From the NCBI GenBank assembly GCA_030684695.1, contig JAUXXX010000020.1, positions 31,933 to 95,932 on the forward strand: DNA of 64,000 nt. Reading direction: 5' to 3'. Below, piece by piece: positions 51,329 to 61,547 of this stretch. Made by a program: the position numbers and the translations under genes. Position 1 is the stretch's first letter, and each line of letters starts with the position of its first letter. Under the pieces are notes generated by a model. The model saw nothing but the letters and a program-made list of their open reading frames with translations, was not told where the DNA came from and made no database searches. Origin of the DNA: a bacterium. Its GTDB lineage: Bacteria; Bacillota_I; Bacilli_A; Izemoplasmatales; Hujiaoplasmataceae.

Positions 51329-52702
51329 ATGAAAAAAATAATGATACTAATAGTCGCTATATTTTCAACATTTAGTATTCTTGCATGCGATGTTACTAGT
51401 ATTTCTTTAGATACCACTTTACCAATCACGTCTACTATTTCGAGTACGGAGTCTCCATCCACTTCAACAGCTGGAACCACGACGTCATTGAATCCTACAA
51501 CCACATTAACAACTTCAAATACAACAAATACAACAACTTCACCTACGACTACTAATACAACCACTTCCACGACTTCCTCCACTGTCTTGGGGTTGATGGG
51601 TCAAATACCAACGGAATGTCAACACATTCCCATTGAATCAGGTTGGATCCCTGTTTGGTGTGATGAATTTGAAGAATCCTTTGGTGAATCCATTGTCGAT
51701 CCAAGCAAATGGGTATATGAAGTAGGTACAGGCGTCTGGGGTTGGGGAAATAATGAAGCCCAATATTACACCTACCGTGATCCAGATAATACAAAAGTAG
51801 AAGAAGGGTTTTTAAAGATTATTGCTCTTCGTGAAAATTTTGGTGGAAAAGAATATACTTCAACAAGACTTCGCACTAGATTAGGCACAGAATTTAAGTA
51901 TGGAAAATTTGAAATGCGTGCAAAACTTCCTTTTGGGAGAGGTACTTGGGTCGCCTTTTGGATGATGCCAAGAAACTCCGTGTATGGCGGTTGGCCATCA
52001 AGTGGCGAAATCGACATCATGGAACATGTTGGTTATGATATGAACGTGGTTCATGGAACGATTCATACCAATCGCTTCTTCGGTACGAATGGACGAGGTG
52101 GCACCACTCGTTCCTTGATTACTTCTGGTCAAATAGCACCATTTAGTGTGGTAAATGATTTCCATACTTATGGAGTGGAATGGGTAGAAGGGAAAATTAC
52201 CTGGTTCTTTGATGGACTGGCGTATGCATCAGTAAGCTATGATCCAAACCTTGCAAGAAATAGTTATCTATATCCAACCAATATCGATTGGCCTTTTGAT
52301 CAAGCGTTCTACCTAATTTTAAATTTTGCAATTGGTGGACAATGGGGCGGAGCTCAAGGAATTGATAACTCCATTTTCCCTCAAACATTCACGATTGATT
52401 ATGTACGTGTATTCCAAAAAGAATATGTGGTTGGTGATCAAGAAAACCCAAGCATGATTTCCAACTTTAGAGTGCTACATAAAACATCATCTACTGCATA
52501 TATTACATGGAATGAAGCCACTGATGATATGCGTGTCAAAGGGTATTTAGTCTTTGTGGATGGCCAACTCAAGAAAACCACTGATTTATGGGGGACCCAA
52601 TTAACAGGGTTATTACCAGGAGACCGATTCATCTCCATTTATGCCGAAGATTATGCAGGTAACTTATCGGAAGTATTTGAAACGGTTATTACGATAGAAT
52701 AA
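51329..52702 (+). CDS. GH16 beta-glucanase-like lipoprotein with Thr/Ser linker and C-terminal FN3-like domain
   Basis: Lipobox SILAC; Thr-rich linker; GH16 catalytic motif GEIDIMEHVG; C-terminal FN3-like (ISNFRVLHKTSSTAYITWNEATDDMRVKGYLVFVDG). Confidence 0.88.
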   Translation: MKKIMILIVAIFSTFSILACDVTSISLDTTLPITSTISSTESPSTSTAGTTTSLNPTTTLTTSNTTNTTTSPTTTNTTTSTTSSTVLGLMGQIPTECQHIPIESGWIPVWCDEFEESFGESIVDPSKWVYEVGTGVWGWGNNEAQYYTYRDPDNTKVEEGFLKIIALRENFGGKEYTSTRLRTRLGTEFKYGKFEMRAKLPFGRGTWVAFWMMPRNSVYGGWPSSGEIDIMEHVGYDMNVVHGTIHTNRFFGTNGRGGTTRSLITSGQIAPFSVVNDFHTYGVEWVEGKITWFFDGLAYASVSYDPNLARNSYLYPTNIDWPFDQAFYLILNFAIGGQWGGAQGIDNSIFPQTFTIDYVRVFQKEYVVGDQENPSMISNFRVLHKTSSTAYITWNEATDDMRVKGYLVFVDGQLKKTTDLWGTQLTGLLPGDRFISIYAEDYAGNLSEVFETVITIE

Positions 52703-52705
52703 AGG

Positions 52706-54037
52706 ATGCGTATGAAAAAAATAACTATTTTCTTTGTCTTATTATTCACTTTGATTGGATTTATTGGATGTCAAAGTAGTACAACAATTTCTACAACTAC
52801 TGCCCTGACTACTTCATCCTCTACAACTATTGATTCGACGACGATATCAACATGGGAATCGACTACTTCGATTACTTCCACTACAACCATTCCTACAACA
52901 ACTACCATCCCTACAACCACTACAGTACCAACCACTTCCACAACCATGACAACTACACTTGATCCAAATAGTTTATTAGCAAATATTCCATCGGATTGTA
53001 ACCTTGCGCCTATTGAACAAGGGTGGATTCCAGTATGGTGTGAAGAGTTTAATTATACAGGTCCAGTTGATCCAACCAAATGGAAACATCAAGTAGGCGG
53101 TGGTGGATTTGGAAATCAAGAATTGCAATATTACACCTCACGCCCTGAAAATGCGATTGTGGATGGGGAAAAACTGATCATTACAGCAATCAAAGAATCC
53201 TACGGCGGACATGCTTATACCAGTTCCAAAATTTGGACACAAGGTCTTCATAACTTTAAGTATGGGAAGTTTGAAATCCGTGCAAAAGTTCCAGCAGGAC
53301 TTGGAACGTGGCCAGCATTTTGGATGATGCCAAAATCAAGTGTCTATGGCGGATGGCCCAACAGTGGTGAGATTGATATTTTAGAACATGTTGGGAATAA
53401 TCTCGATTCTCTTTTAGGAACCATTCATACCGGTAAATACAATCACATGACTGGAAATCAAAAGGGACACAGTCGCTATGTAAAAGGATTGTCAGAAGAA
53501 TTTCATGTGTATTCGATTACCTGGAATGAACATACCATTTCATGGCAAATTAATGGACTAAACTATGGAATAACCACATTTATTCCTGGAGAAAACCTCG
53601 ATGTAGAAACCTATATGGCTTGGCCATTTGATCAAGAATTTTACTTGATTCTAAACCTTGCAATGGGGGGAGGACTTGGGGGAAGTGTTGACCCTAATTT
53701 TATCTTTGATCGTTTTGAAATCGATTATGTTCGTGTGTATCAAAAAGACCATGTTACTGGAGACACCATTAAACCATTTAGCCCTACCGATATTGAAGCA
53801 CTTCGAATTACACCAACGAGTGCGTACTTAATCTGGACGCGTGCATTTGATAACAGACAAATCAAGTATTATAATATCTATGTGAATGGAGTTTTGAATA
53901 AGAAGGTCTCATTAAATACGTGGAAGATGTCTTCGTTGTTACCTAACACGACGTACATGATTGAAATTGAGTCCGAAGATTATGCTGGAAATCGATCTGC
54001 TAAAGTTCCATTTAGTTTTACAACCACGAGTGAATAA
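52706..54037 (+). CDS. GH16 beta-glucanase-like lipoprotein, tandem paralogue
   Basis: Lipobox GFIGC; TTTIPTTTTIPTTTTVPTTSTT linker; GEIDILEHVG; C-terminal FN3-like domain; 3 bp after the first GH16 gene. Confidence 0.88.
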   Translation: MRMKKITIFFVLLFTLIGFIGCQSSTTISTTTALTTSSSTTIDSTTISTWESTTSITSTTTIPTTTTIPTTTTVPTTSTTMTTTLDPNSLLANIPSDCNLAPIEQGWIPVWCEEFNYTGPVDPTKWKHQVGGGGFGNQELQYYTSRPENAIVDGEKLIITAIKESYGGHAYTSSKIWTQGLHNFKYGKFEIRAKVPAGLGTWPAFWMMPKSSVYGGWPNSGEIDILEHVGNNLDSLLGTIHTGKYNHMTGNQKGHSRYVKGLSEEFHVYSITWNEHTISWQINGLNYGITTFIPGENLDVETYMAWPFDQEFYLILNLAMGGGLGGSVDPNFIFDRFEIDYVRVYQKDHVTGDTIKPFSPTDIEALRITPTSAYLIWTRAFDNRQIKYYNIYVNGVLNKKVSLNTWKMSSLLPNTTYMIEIESEDYAGNRSAKVPFSFTTTSE

Positions 54038-54060
54038 TCAAAACTTTACAAAAGAAGTCG

Positions 54061-54089
54061 TTGACATTGATTATTTGCTATGGTAAGAT
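54061..54089 (+). promoter_or_regulatory. uraA promoter
   Basis: TTGACA-17 bp-TAAGAT. Confidence 0.7.
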
Positions 54090-54099
54090 ACCGATAGAA

Positions 54100-54204
54100 T
54101 TTCCCTTTAATATAGTCCAGAGAGGCTAAAAAGAGAACATAATCTGTAACTTCCGATTATTGGAATCTTGTTCCTAAGTCTCTTTGACTTAGGACTTTTT
54201 TTTG
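54100..54204 (+). promoter_or_regulatory. PyrR-dependent pyr attenuator leader
   Basis: CCTTTAATATAGTCCAGAGAGGCTAAAAAGAG matches the PyrR-binding loop (TCCAGAGAGGCT); downstream terminator CCTAAGTC-TCTTT-GACTTAGG-ACTTTTTTTT. Confidence 0.92.
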
Positions 54205-54231
54205 GGAAAAACACAAAAAAAGGAGAATAAT

Positions 54232-55785
54232 ATGGAAAAACTACTGCTCGAACCGAATCAAAAACCGAAAACAGCGAAATGGATTTTGTTATCCCTCCAA
54301 CATGTCTTTGCGATGTTTGGCGCTACAGTCTTAGTACCCTTATTAACAGGTCTTGATGTCGGAGTTACCTTAATTGCAAGTGGAGTGGGAACCCTGATTT
54401 ACATTCTATGTACCAAGGGGAAAGTTCCAGTGTATCTTGGAAGTAGTTTTGCTTATATCGGTGCGATTGTTGCATCGGCCTTACAATCCGCAAAAGACTT
54501 AGGAATTGTCAATCCAATAGATGCAAGCTTACCCTTAGACTTAAGTGTCGTATCACAAGCCATTCGTAATGGTCAAGTTAGTTTTGCTCAAGTCTATGCA
54601 AGTGCCTTTATAGGACTGATGGTTGTTGGAATCATCTACATCATCGTTGCATTGATCATTCGTTTTGTCGGTAGTGCCTGGTTGAAAAAATTACTTCCTC
54701 CTGTTGTTATTGGACCCATGATTATCATCATCGGGTTGGGATTAGCACCAGTTGCGATTAACTCCTCTGGTCTATCAGGTGCGTCAGGTTGGCAAATCCC
54801 CGCTACTCTTGCCATCGTAGCGGTATTAATCGGCGGATTGTTTGTCGGACTAAAAAAATTAGTATCTCTTCTAAAGAATCCGAAGGCATTCTCCATCGCT
54901 AAGTCCCTCATTTTACCAGTGGTAGCATTAATCGTCTTGCTAGTAAGTCCTTTATTACTGGACGTACTGAATATTGAATTAGCTCCATCTCATCTTGGAC
55001 CGATTGTAGCGATTATTACCTTAGCAGCAGTTGTTATTGTCTCCTTGTTTGGAAAAGGCTTTGTAAAAGTCGTACCATTCTTAATAGCAGTAGTCATTGG
55101 GTATCTCGCGGCTGTACAATTCAATTTACTTGATCTATCAACCGTATTTGCCAATCACTCTTTCTTACAAGTACCATCGGTCACCTTGTTTGGAACGTAT
55201 GCGATTAACTGGGCAGCGGTCTTAACCTTCGCACCCATCTCGTTTGTGACCATCGCTGAACACATCGGGGACCACTCCGTGTTAGGTGAAATATGTCAAA
55301 AAGACTTTATTACCGATCCAGGCCTAGACAAAACATTGCTTGGGGATGGAATAGCGACACTTTTTGCAGGAGCCATCGGTGGTCCAGCGAATACAACGTA
55401 TGGAGAAAACACAGGGGTTGTAGCGATGACCAGAGTTGGATCGGTATATGTCACTGGATTAGCCGCAATCTTCGCGATTGTACTCGGATTCTTTGGATAT
55501 GTCCAAGCATTCATTCTAAGCATTCCATGGGCTGTCATTGGTGGAATGACGATTGTGTTATATGGATTAATTGCAGGTAATGGTGTCAAAGTGTTGATTA
55601 AGGCAAAAACAAATCTTGGAAACATGAAAAACTTAATCGTCATGGCAACCATGTTGGTTCTAGGACTTGGTGGAGCGGCATTTAGTTCTGGTAATTTCAC
55701 CTTAACTGGAATGAGTTTAGCAGCGGTTGTTGGGATTATCTTAAACTTAGTATTACCAGATGAAGTAGAAGCAAAATCAATCTAA
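54232..55785 (+). CDS. uraA: Uracil/xanthine permease (NCS2 family)
   Basis: MEKLLLEPNQKPKTAKWILLSLQHVFAMFGATVLVPLLTGL; PANTTYGENTGVVAMTRV; PyrR-type leader. Confidence 0.93.
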   Translation: MEKLLLEPNQKPKTAKWILLSLQHVFAMFGATVLVPLLTGLDVGVTLIASGVGTLIYILCTKGKVPVYLGSSFAYIGAIVASALQSAKDLGIVNPIDASLPLDLSVVSQAIRNGQVSFAQVYASAFIGLMVVGIIYIIVALIIRFVGSAWLKKLLPPVVIGPMIIIIGLGLAPVAINSSGLSGASGWQIPATLAIVAVLIGGLFVGLKKLVSLLKNPKAFSIAKSLILPVVALIVLLVSPLLLDVLNIELAPSHLGPIVAIITLAAVVIVSLFGKGFVKVVPFLIAVVIGYLAAVQFNLLDLSTVFANHSFLQVPSVTLFGTYAINWAAVLTFAPISFVTIAEHIGDHSVLGEICQKDFITDPGLDKTLLGDGIATLFAGAIGGPANTTYGENTGVVAMTRVGSVYVTGLAAIFAIVLGFFGYVQAFILSIPWAVIGGMTIVLYGLIAGNGVKVLIKAKTNLGNMKNLIVMATMLVLGLGGAAFSSGNFTLTGMSLAAVVGIILNLVLPDEVEAKSI

Positions 55786-55802
55786 CTCAAACAAGATATT
55801 GG

Positions 55803-55826
55803 AAAGCCCGCTTCGGCGGGCTTTTG
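55803..55826 (+). terminator. Terminator after uraA
   Basis: AAAGCCCG-CTTCGG-CGGGCTTTT. Confidence 0.88.
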
Positions 55827-55894
55827 CTTTTTTTATGCTTTTTTTAACAGATTGGTTCTAAAAGATTCATGATATAATAAGGATGGTGATAAAG

Positions 55895-56404
55895 ATGAAA
55901 AAAGTATATCCATACGAAGATATCCAACGGATGATTCGGCGCATAACCCATGAAATTAATGAGAAAAATCCGGTGTTATCGGAGATTATTTTAGTTGGGA
56001 TATTAAAAAAAGGGTTGCCATTGGCAAAACTAATCCAAGAAAATTTAAAGACCTACGAAGGAATGGATGTCACTTGTGTGGCACTTGATATTTCATCATA
56101 TCGTGATGATGAGAAGAAAACGCCAGGAAAGATTTCTTCCATTGATGTTACTGACAAAGTATGTATTTTAGTCGATGATGTGTTTTATACCGGTAGAACT
56201 GCAAGAGCTGCTATGGATGCATTAATTGATCTTGGACGGCCTGCCAAAATTCAATTGGCAGTATTGGTAGATCGAGGACACCGTGAATTACCCATACGAG
56301 CTGATTTTGTGGGCAAAAATATACCAACATCGAAAGAAGAAAGAATTGTTGTGGATGTAACCTCGGACCAACCGGGGATTTATATAGAAAGAGTTGAGGG
56401 CTAA
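55895..56404 (+). CDS. pyrR: Bifunctional pyr operon regulator / uracil phosphoribosyltransferase
   Basis: [70 protein letters not shown]. Confidence 0.96.
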   Translation: MKKVYPYEDIQRMIRRITHEINEKNPVLSEIILVGILKKGLPLAKLIQENLKTYEGMDVTCVALDISSYRDDEKKTPGKISSIDVTDKVCILVDDVFYTGRTARAAMDALIDLGRPAKIQLAVLVDRGHRELPIRADFVGKNIPTSKEERIVVDVTSDQPGIYIERVEG

Positions 56405-56405
56405 T

Positions 56406-57647
56406 ATGAATCATATTTTGAAAACCGATCCAGTCATGTACGAACTCATTGGAAAAGAAATTGGTCGCCAAAAATCCCATTTAGAACTAATTGCTTCTGA
56501 GAACTTTGTCTCCTTAGCGGTATTAGAAGCAGCGGGGAGTGTACTGACCAATAAGTACGCAGAAGGGTATCCTAAAAAACGTTATTATGGAGGCTGCGAA
56601 TTCGTTGATGAAGTCGAAGAACTAGCAAGACAACGAGTCAAACAATTGTTTCATGTTCAATATGCAAATGTGCAAGCTCATTCTGGTTCGACTGCCAACA
56701 TGGGAGCGTACCGTGCCATCTTGAAACCAGGGGACACTGTCCTTGGATTAGCACTGGATCAAGGCGGACATTTGACTCATGGACATCCATTAAACTTTAG
56801 TGGAATTGATTATCATTTCCATCCTTATTTTGTTTCCAAAGAGTCCGAAACGATTGATTATGAAGAGTTAGCTTTATTGGCACAAGCGGTACGGCCTACT
56901 TTAATTGTGGCAGGTGCGAGTGCGTATCCACGAATCATCGATTTTAAAAGATTTCGTGAAATCGCTGATTCTGTCGAAGCACTCTTAATGGTGGATATGG
57001 CCCATATCGCAGGATTGGTTGCGGCGGGACTTCATCCCAATCCTTGTGATTATGCAGATATTGTTACCTCTACAACACATAAGACACTACGTGGCCCAAG
57101 AGGCGGAATCATTTTAACGAATCGTCAAGACATCGCTGAAAAAGTAGATAAAGTAGTGTTCCCAGGGATTCAAGGGGGACCACTCATGCATGTCATCGCT
57201 GCCAAAGGGGTTGCGTTTAAAGAAGCCTTAGAACCATCGTTCGTGGAATATCAAAAACAAGTGATTAAAAATACCAAAGCAATGTCAGATGAGTTTATGA
57301 AGTTGGGGTATCATGTCGTTAGTCATGGAACGGACAATCATTTAATTCTTCTTGATGTGCTAAAGACAACCGGATTGACTGGTAAAAAAGCAGAGAATCT
57401 CTTGGACAGCGTAAATATTACTTGTAATAAAAATACCATTCCTTATGATACACAAAAACCATTTATTGCTAGTGGCATTCGTCTAGGAAGTCCTGCAATG
57501 ACTTCTCGTGGGCTAGTGGAAACTGATTTTACGACGATTGCACAGTTGATTGATCGAGCATTAAAAAACCCTAACAACATCGATGAGTTAGCCTCTGTCA
57601 AAGCGGAAGTAATCGCTTTAACAGATCGCTATCCACTTCCTTACTAA
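56406..57647 (+). CDS. glyA: Serine hydroxymethyltransferase
   Basis: [58 protein letters not shown]. Confidence 0.97.
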   Translation: MNHILKTDPVMYELIGKEIGRQKSHLELIASENFVSLAVLEAAGSVLTNKYAEGYPKKRYYGGCEFVDEVEELARQRVKQLFHVQYANVQAHSGSTANMGAYRAILKPGDTVLGLALDQGGHLTHGHPLNFSGIDYHFHPYFVSKESETIDYEELALLAQAVRPTLIVAGASAYPRIIDFKRFREIADSVEALLMVDMAHIAGLVAAGLHPNPCDYADIVTSTTHKTLRGPRGGIILTNRQDIAEKVDKVVFPGIQGGPLMHVIAAKGVAFKEALEPSFVEYQKQVIKNTKAMSDEFMKLGYHVVSHGTDNHLILLDVLKTTGLTGKKAENLLDSVNITCNKNTIPYDTQKPFIASGIRLGSPAMTSRGLVETDFTTIAQLIDRALKNPNNIDELASVKAEVIALTDRYPLPY

Positions 57648-57649
57648 TC

Positions 57650-58204
57650 ATGAAACGGATTCTTGTTGGGATGGAAGACAAGCTCGCGCTTTTTCAGCTC
57701 GACCGTGTCTTAAAAACCAAACAGGTATCCTATGACTTGGCTCAAGGATTGGTTTCAAAAGAAACCGTCCTTCGGTACGATGTCTTGATTGTACATCCTT
57801 CCTGGAGATTGCCAAGTCTTTTTGTGTTTGTGGAAAACTTGGTGTTATCCGAACAAGTTATTGTACTTTTTATTCAACCATCCATGTCATCGAACTCCTT
57901 GAGTCGTGTTCAAGAGAGTGCATATTTGGTACGAATTAATGAATTGAAGCAAGAAAGTGAACTTCCCTTGGCTTTGGAATTGTCGATGAAATTTATGACG
58001 GAGAAGAAAAGATTATTCAAACAACTTCACATCGCACAAAACAAGCTTACTCAGCAAGAAAAAATAGTGGAATGTAAATTCCTTCTAGTAGACAAAGGAA
58101 TGACCGAAGAAGAAGCTCATCGCTACATCATAAAAGTAGCGATGGACCATCAAATGACCAAATACGCAGCTTGCTTAAAAATCTTGTCAGAATTTAAAAC
58201 ATAA
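57650..58204 (+). CDS. ANTAR-domain RNA-binding regulator with degenerate receiver domain
   Basis: C-terminal 'VECKFLLVDKGMTEEEAHRYIIKVAMDHQMTKYAACLKIL' fits ANTAR; N-terminal receiver-like strands (RILVGMEDKLALFQL; YDVLIVHP). Adjacent to glnA. Confidence 0.75.
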   Translation: MKRILVGMEDKLALFQLDRVLKTKQVSYDLAQGLVSKETVLRYDVLIVHPSWRLPSLFVFVENLVLSEQVIVLFIQPSMSSNSLSRVQESAYLVRINELKQESELPLALELSMKFMTEKKRLFKQLHIAQNKLTQQEKIVECKFLLVDKGMTEEEAHRYIIKVAMDHQMTKYAACLKILSEFKT

Positions 58205-58207
58205 GAC

Positions 58208-58236
58208 TTGAAACTTCGCTTACTTCCTTATATAAT
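58208..58236 (+). promoter_or_regulatory. glnA promoter
   Basis: TTGAAA-17 bp-TATAAT. Confidence 0.8.
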
Positions 58237-58246
58237 TGGCAACTAT

Positions 58247-58266
58247 AAAAGACAAAGGCGTCTTTT
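58247..58266 (+). promoter_or_regulatory. Hexaloop hairpin in the glnA leader (candidate ANTAR-binding element)
   Basis: AAAAGAC-[AAAGGC]-GTCTTTT; six-nt loop with A at position 1 and G at position 4. Confidence 0.5.
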
Positions 58267-58336
58267 TAAAAAACAGAGAGGTCATCCAATCGATTGGCAT
58301 GCATTGCATGGTCCAAGGATTCGATGAATGTAGACC

Positions 58337-59680
58337 ATGATGGCAAAATTTACCAAAGAAGAGATTCTTCGTAGCGCGAAGGAAGAAAACGTCCGCTACA
58401 TCCGTTTGATGTTCACCGACATCAACGGCGTAATTAAAAGTGTTGAAGTACCAGTAGGAAGATTAGAAACTGCATTAGATGGCAAAGTGATGTTTGATGG
58501 ATCCTCAATTGAAGGATTTGTTCGAATCATGGAAGCGGACATGTATTTACGCCCAGATTATAATACATGGTTGATTTTCAGTTGGGAAGAAACTGCTTAT
58601 GGAAAGGTAGCTCGTTTGATTTGTGATGTCTATACTCCAGATGGCAAAGCATTTGCAGGAGACCCAAGAAGCAATTTGAAAAGAGTCGCTGCACGCATGG
58701 AAAAGCTGGGATTCTCAGCACTCAATATTGGTTTTGAACCAGAATTCTTCTTATTTAAAACCGATGAACACGGTAACCCTAAAATGGAATTTACAGACAA
58801 TGGTGGCTATTTCGACTTATCCCCAATCGATGGAGCGGGCGATTGCCGTCGTGATATTGTCTTAGAACTAGAACGAATTGGTTTCACCATTGAAGCGTCT
58901 CATCATGAAGTCGCTCCTGGTCAAAATGAAATCAACTTCCAATTCTCGAATATTATTGAAGCTTGTGATAACGTACAAACATTTAAGTTAGTGGTTAAAA
59001 ACGTTGCACGTCGACATGGTCTCCATGCGACATTTATGCCAAAACCAGTAGCGAAAATCAATGGTTCTGGGATGCACACCAATTGCTCTTTGGCTGATTT
59101 AGAAGGAAACAATGCGTTTTACGACCCCAAAGATCCAAACGGACTTTCTTTGGTTGCTCGTAAATGGCTTACAGGAATTTTAACTCATGCACAAGGATTT
59201 TGTGCCATTACCAATCCAACCGTCAACTCCTACAAACGTCTCGTTCCAGGATATGAAGCTCCTTGTTATATTTCTTGGTCCGAACACAATCGTAGTGTGA
59301 TGGTTCGTATTCCAGCAACAAGAGGAAGAACAACACGGACAGAAATTCGTTCTGTGGATTGTTCCGCAAACCCCTATTTAGCGATGGCAACCATTTTAGC
59401 AGCGGGATTAGATGGTGTAGAAAATGATTTACCATTAATCGGGCCTGTCAATGAAAACCTCTTTGCCAAGTCCGCAAAAGAGCGGGCTGCGCTTGGCGTA
59501 GAAAACTTACCAGAAAATTTAAAAGAAGCTCTTCTTGCGTTATCCAAAGATGAAGTCATTAAAGACGCATTGGGAGCACATATTTATAAAAAATTCGTGG
59601 AACTCAAGAACCATGAATGGGATGATTTTAGAATGAGCATTACAGAGTGGGAACTCAAACGTTATTTAAATATGATGTAA
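58337..59680 (+). CDS. glnA: Glutamine synthetase type I
   Basis: [54 protein letters not shown]. Confidence 0.97.
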   Translation: MMAKFTKEEILRSAKEENVRYIRLMFTDINGVIKSVEVPVGRLETALDGKVMFDGSSIEGFVRIMEADMYLRPDYNTWLIFSWEETAYGKVARLICDVYTPDGKAFAGDPRSNLKRVAARMEKLGFSALNIGFEPEFFLFKTDEHGNPKMEFTDNGGYFDLSPIDGAGDCRRDIVLELERIGFTIEASHHEVAPGQNEINFQFSNIIEACDNVQTFKLVVKNVARRHGLHATFMPKPVAKINGSGMHTNCSLADLEGNNAFYDPKDPNGLSLVARKWLTGILTHAQGFCAITNPTVNSYKRLVPGYEAPCYISWSEHNRSVMVRIPATRGRTTRTEIRSVDCSANPYLAMATILAAGLDGVENDLPLIGPVNENLFAKSAKERAALGVENLPENLKEALLALSKDEVIKDALGAHIYKKFVELKNHEWDDFRMSITEWELKRYLNMM

Positions 59681-59686
59681 TAGGAA

Positions 59687-59711
59687 GATGCCGCTTGCGG
59701 CATCTTTTTTC
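59687..59711 (+). terminator. Terminator after glnA
   Basis: GATGCCGC-TT-GCGGCATCTTTTTT. Confidence 0.88.
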
Positions 59712-59770
59712 GATTTTACCCACAAAATCAAGAAATTTATGGTATAATGTGAATGAAATGAGGTGGAATG

Positions 59771-60085
59771 ATGGACTACCAATCCAAATTAGCATCCAAT
59801 GATTTAACTATACTATTTGAGGCAATTTTACAGTTGAAAACGGTAGAAGAGTGCTACCGATTTTTTGAAGATTTATCTACCATCAAAGAATTACAAGATA
59901 TGGGTCAACGGTTTATGGTAGCAAAAATGCTATTTGATAAAAAACCTTATTACCGAATCTCTGAACAAACCAAAGCATCCACTGCGACAATTAGCCGTGT
60001 GAATAAATCATTGGTGTATGGAGCTGAAGGATATAAACTAATCTTGGAACGATTGAAATCTCAAATTAAAGCGAATCCAGAATAA
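59771..60085 (+). CDS. TrpR/YerC/YecD-family DNA-binding protein
   Basis: MDYQSKLASNDLTILFEAILQLKTVEECYRFFEDLSTIKELQDMGQRFMVAKML...TKASTATISRVNKSL. Confidence 0.88.
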   Translation: MDYQSKLASNDLTILFEAILQLKTVEECYRFFEDLSTIKELQDMGQRFMVAKMLFDKKPYYRISEQTKASTATISRVNKSLVYGAEGYKLILERLKSQIKANPE

Positions 60086-60090
60086 TCCGT

Positions 60091-60120
60091 CCAAACAGGC
60101 AAGTTACCGCCTGTTTTTTT
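60091..60120 (+). terminator. Terminator after the YerC-like gene
   Basis: AAACAGGC-AAGTTACC-GCCTGTTTTTTT. Confidence 0.85.
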
Positions 60121-60264
60121 AATGATTGGGGAAGGATGGTTTTTCAAAGAAAAACGGATTCTTGACACTAATTTATTTTGAATCACTCATAAGTCATTGA
60201 CTCTATGTCCACAGATTATTATAATGAAAGAGTTGAAACTATGAATTCATCAAGGAGGGTTAAA

Positions 60265-61497
60265 ATGAATCAAACATTATTAGAAAAATATGCAAAAGTC
60301 GCTGTGGTTATCGGCGCAAACGTTCAAAAGAATCAACGATTAATTGTCAATTCTTCAACAGAAACCAAAGAATTAGCCAGAGAAATTGCAAAACAAGGAT
60401 ATCTTGCTGGTGCGAAGTCAGTTGATATTTTGTGGAATGATGCGTATGTTTCGCGTTATGGATACGAGTACATGTCCGATGAAGAACTAACTTCCATTCC
60501 AGAGTGGATCATTAATCGCTATCAGTTTTATGTAAATGAAGGAGCTTGCCTAATCAGTATCGCTTCTCCCATCACAGGAGTGAATGAAGGAGTAAACCCT
60601 CAAGCCATCCAAAAATCAAGCGTCGCTGTTTCAAAAGCCATTGCTTTTTTCAGAAATCATACCATGGCCAACCATACCCAGTGGTGTGTCATTGCGGCTC
60701 CCAATCCCATTTGGGCAAGCAAAGTGTTTCCGCACGTTCCTGTAGATCAAGCAGTAGAATTACTTTGGGATGCCATTTTAAAGGCAAGTCGAGTAACGGA
60801 AAATAACGATCCAGTTGCCGAATGGAATCAACACAATGCCACATTAGCAAGCCACAACAAGATTTTGAATGACTATCAATTTGAATCCCTTCATTTTAAA
60901 AACAGTGTGGGAACTGACGTAGTTGTTTCGTTGGTCAAAAATCATATTTGGGCTGGTGGGTGTGAGCATTCTTCAAAAGGTGTATTGTTTAATCCCAACA
61001 TTCCAACCGAAGAAACCTTTACCATGCCTCATAAATTTGGTGTCAACGGAAAAGTCGTTGCGACCAAACCACTTGAATATCAAGGCAATTTAATCGAAGA
61101 TTTTTACCTCATTTTTAAAGATGGAAAAGTCGTTGAATATGGAGCGAAGAAAAATCAAGATACACTAAAAAATTTACTAACTGCAGATGAAGGAAGTTCT
61201 CGTTTAGGTGAAATTGCATTGCTATCCCATGACTCTCCGATCTCTAATTCAGGAATTTTGTTCTTGAATACACTGTTTGATGAAAATGCTAGTTGTCATA
61301 TGGCTCTGGGAAGAGCTTATCCAATTAATGTCCAAGGTGGAGTAAACATGTCTCCAGAAGAACTAGAAAAAGTAGGATACAATCAATCGATGGTTCATTC
61401 TGATTTTATGTTTGGTAGTGCCTGCATGCAAATGGTTGGCTATACCTTTGATGGAACTGAAGTAGTCGTATTTAAAGATGGTAATTTTGTAATTTAA
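60265..61497 (+). CDS. M29 family aminopeptidase (AmpS/aminopeptidase T)
   Basis: MNQTLLEKYAKVAVVIGANVQKNQRLIVNSSTETKELAREIAKQGYLAGAKSVDILWND; start moved to follow AAGGAGGG. Confidence 0.92.
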   Translation: MNQTLLEKYAKVAVVIGANVQKNQRLIVNSSTETKELAREIAKQGYLAGAKSVDILWNDAYVSRYGYEYMSDEELTSIPEWIINRYQFYVNEGACLISIASPITGVNEGVNPQAIQKSSVAVSKAIAFFRNHTMANHTQWCVIAAPNPIWASKVFPHVPVDQAVELLWDAILKASRVTENNDPVAEWNQHNATLASHNKILNDYQFESLHFKNSVGTDVVVSLVKNHIWAGGCEHSSKGVLFNPNIPTEETFTMPHKFGVNGKVVATKPLEYQGNLIEDFYLIFKDGKVVEYGAKKNQDTLKNLLTADEGSSRLGEIALLSHDSPISNSGILFLNTLFDENASCHMALGRAYPINVQGGVNMSPEELEKVGYNQSMVHSDFMFGSACMQMVGYTFDGTEVVVFKDGNFVI

Positions 61498-61507
61498 AAC
61501 ATCAAAA

Positions 61508-61544
61508 TAAAAGAGCAAATGGCTTCACTCCATTTGCTCTTTTC
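61508..61544. terminator. Bidirectional terminator between the aminopeptidase and hslO genes
   Basis: AAAAGAGCAAATGG-CTTCACT-CCATTTGCTCTTTT. Confidence 0.88.
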
Positions 61545-61547
61545 TAT

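Noticed and set aside
51440-51600. ACAACT/ACTACA-rich repeats in the GH16 genes as CRISPR-like or satellite arrays
   Set aside because: In frame, encode Thr/Ser linkers between lipobox and catalytic domain; no regular spacers.
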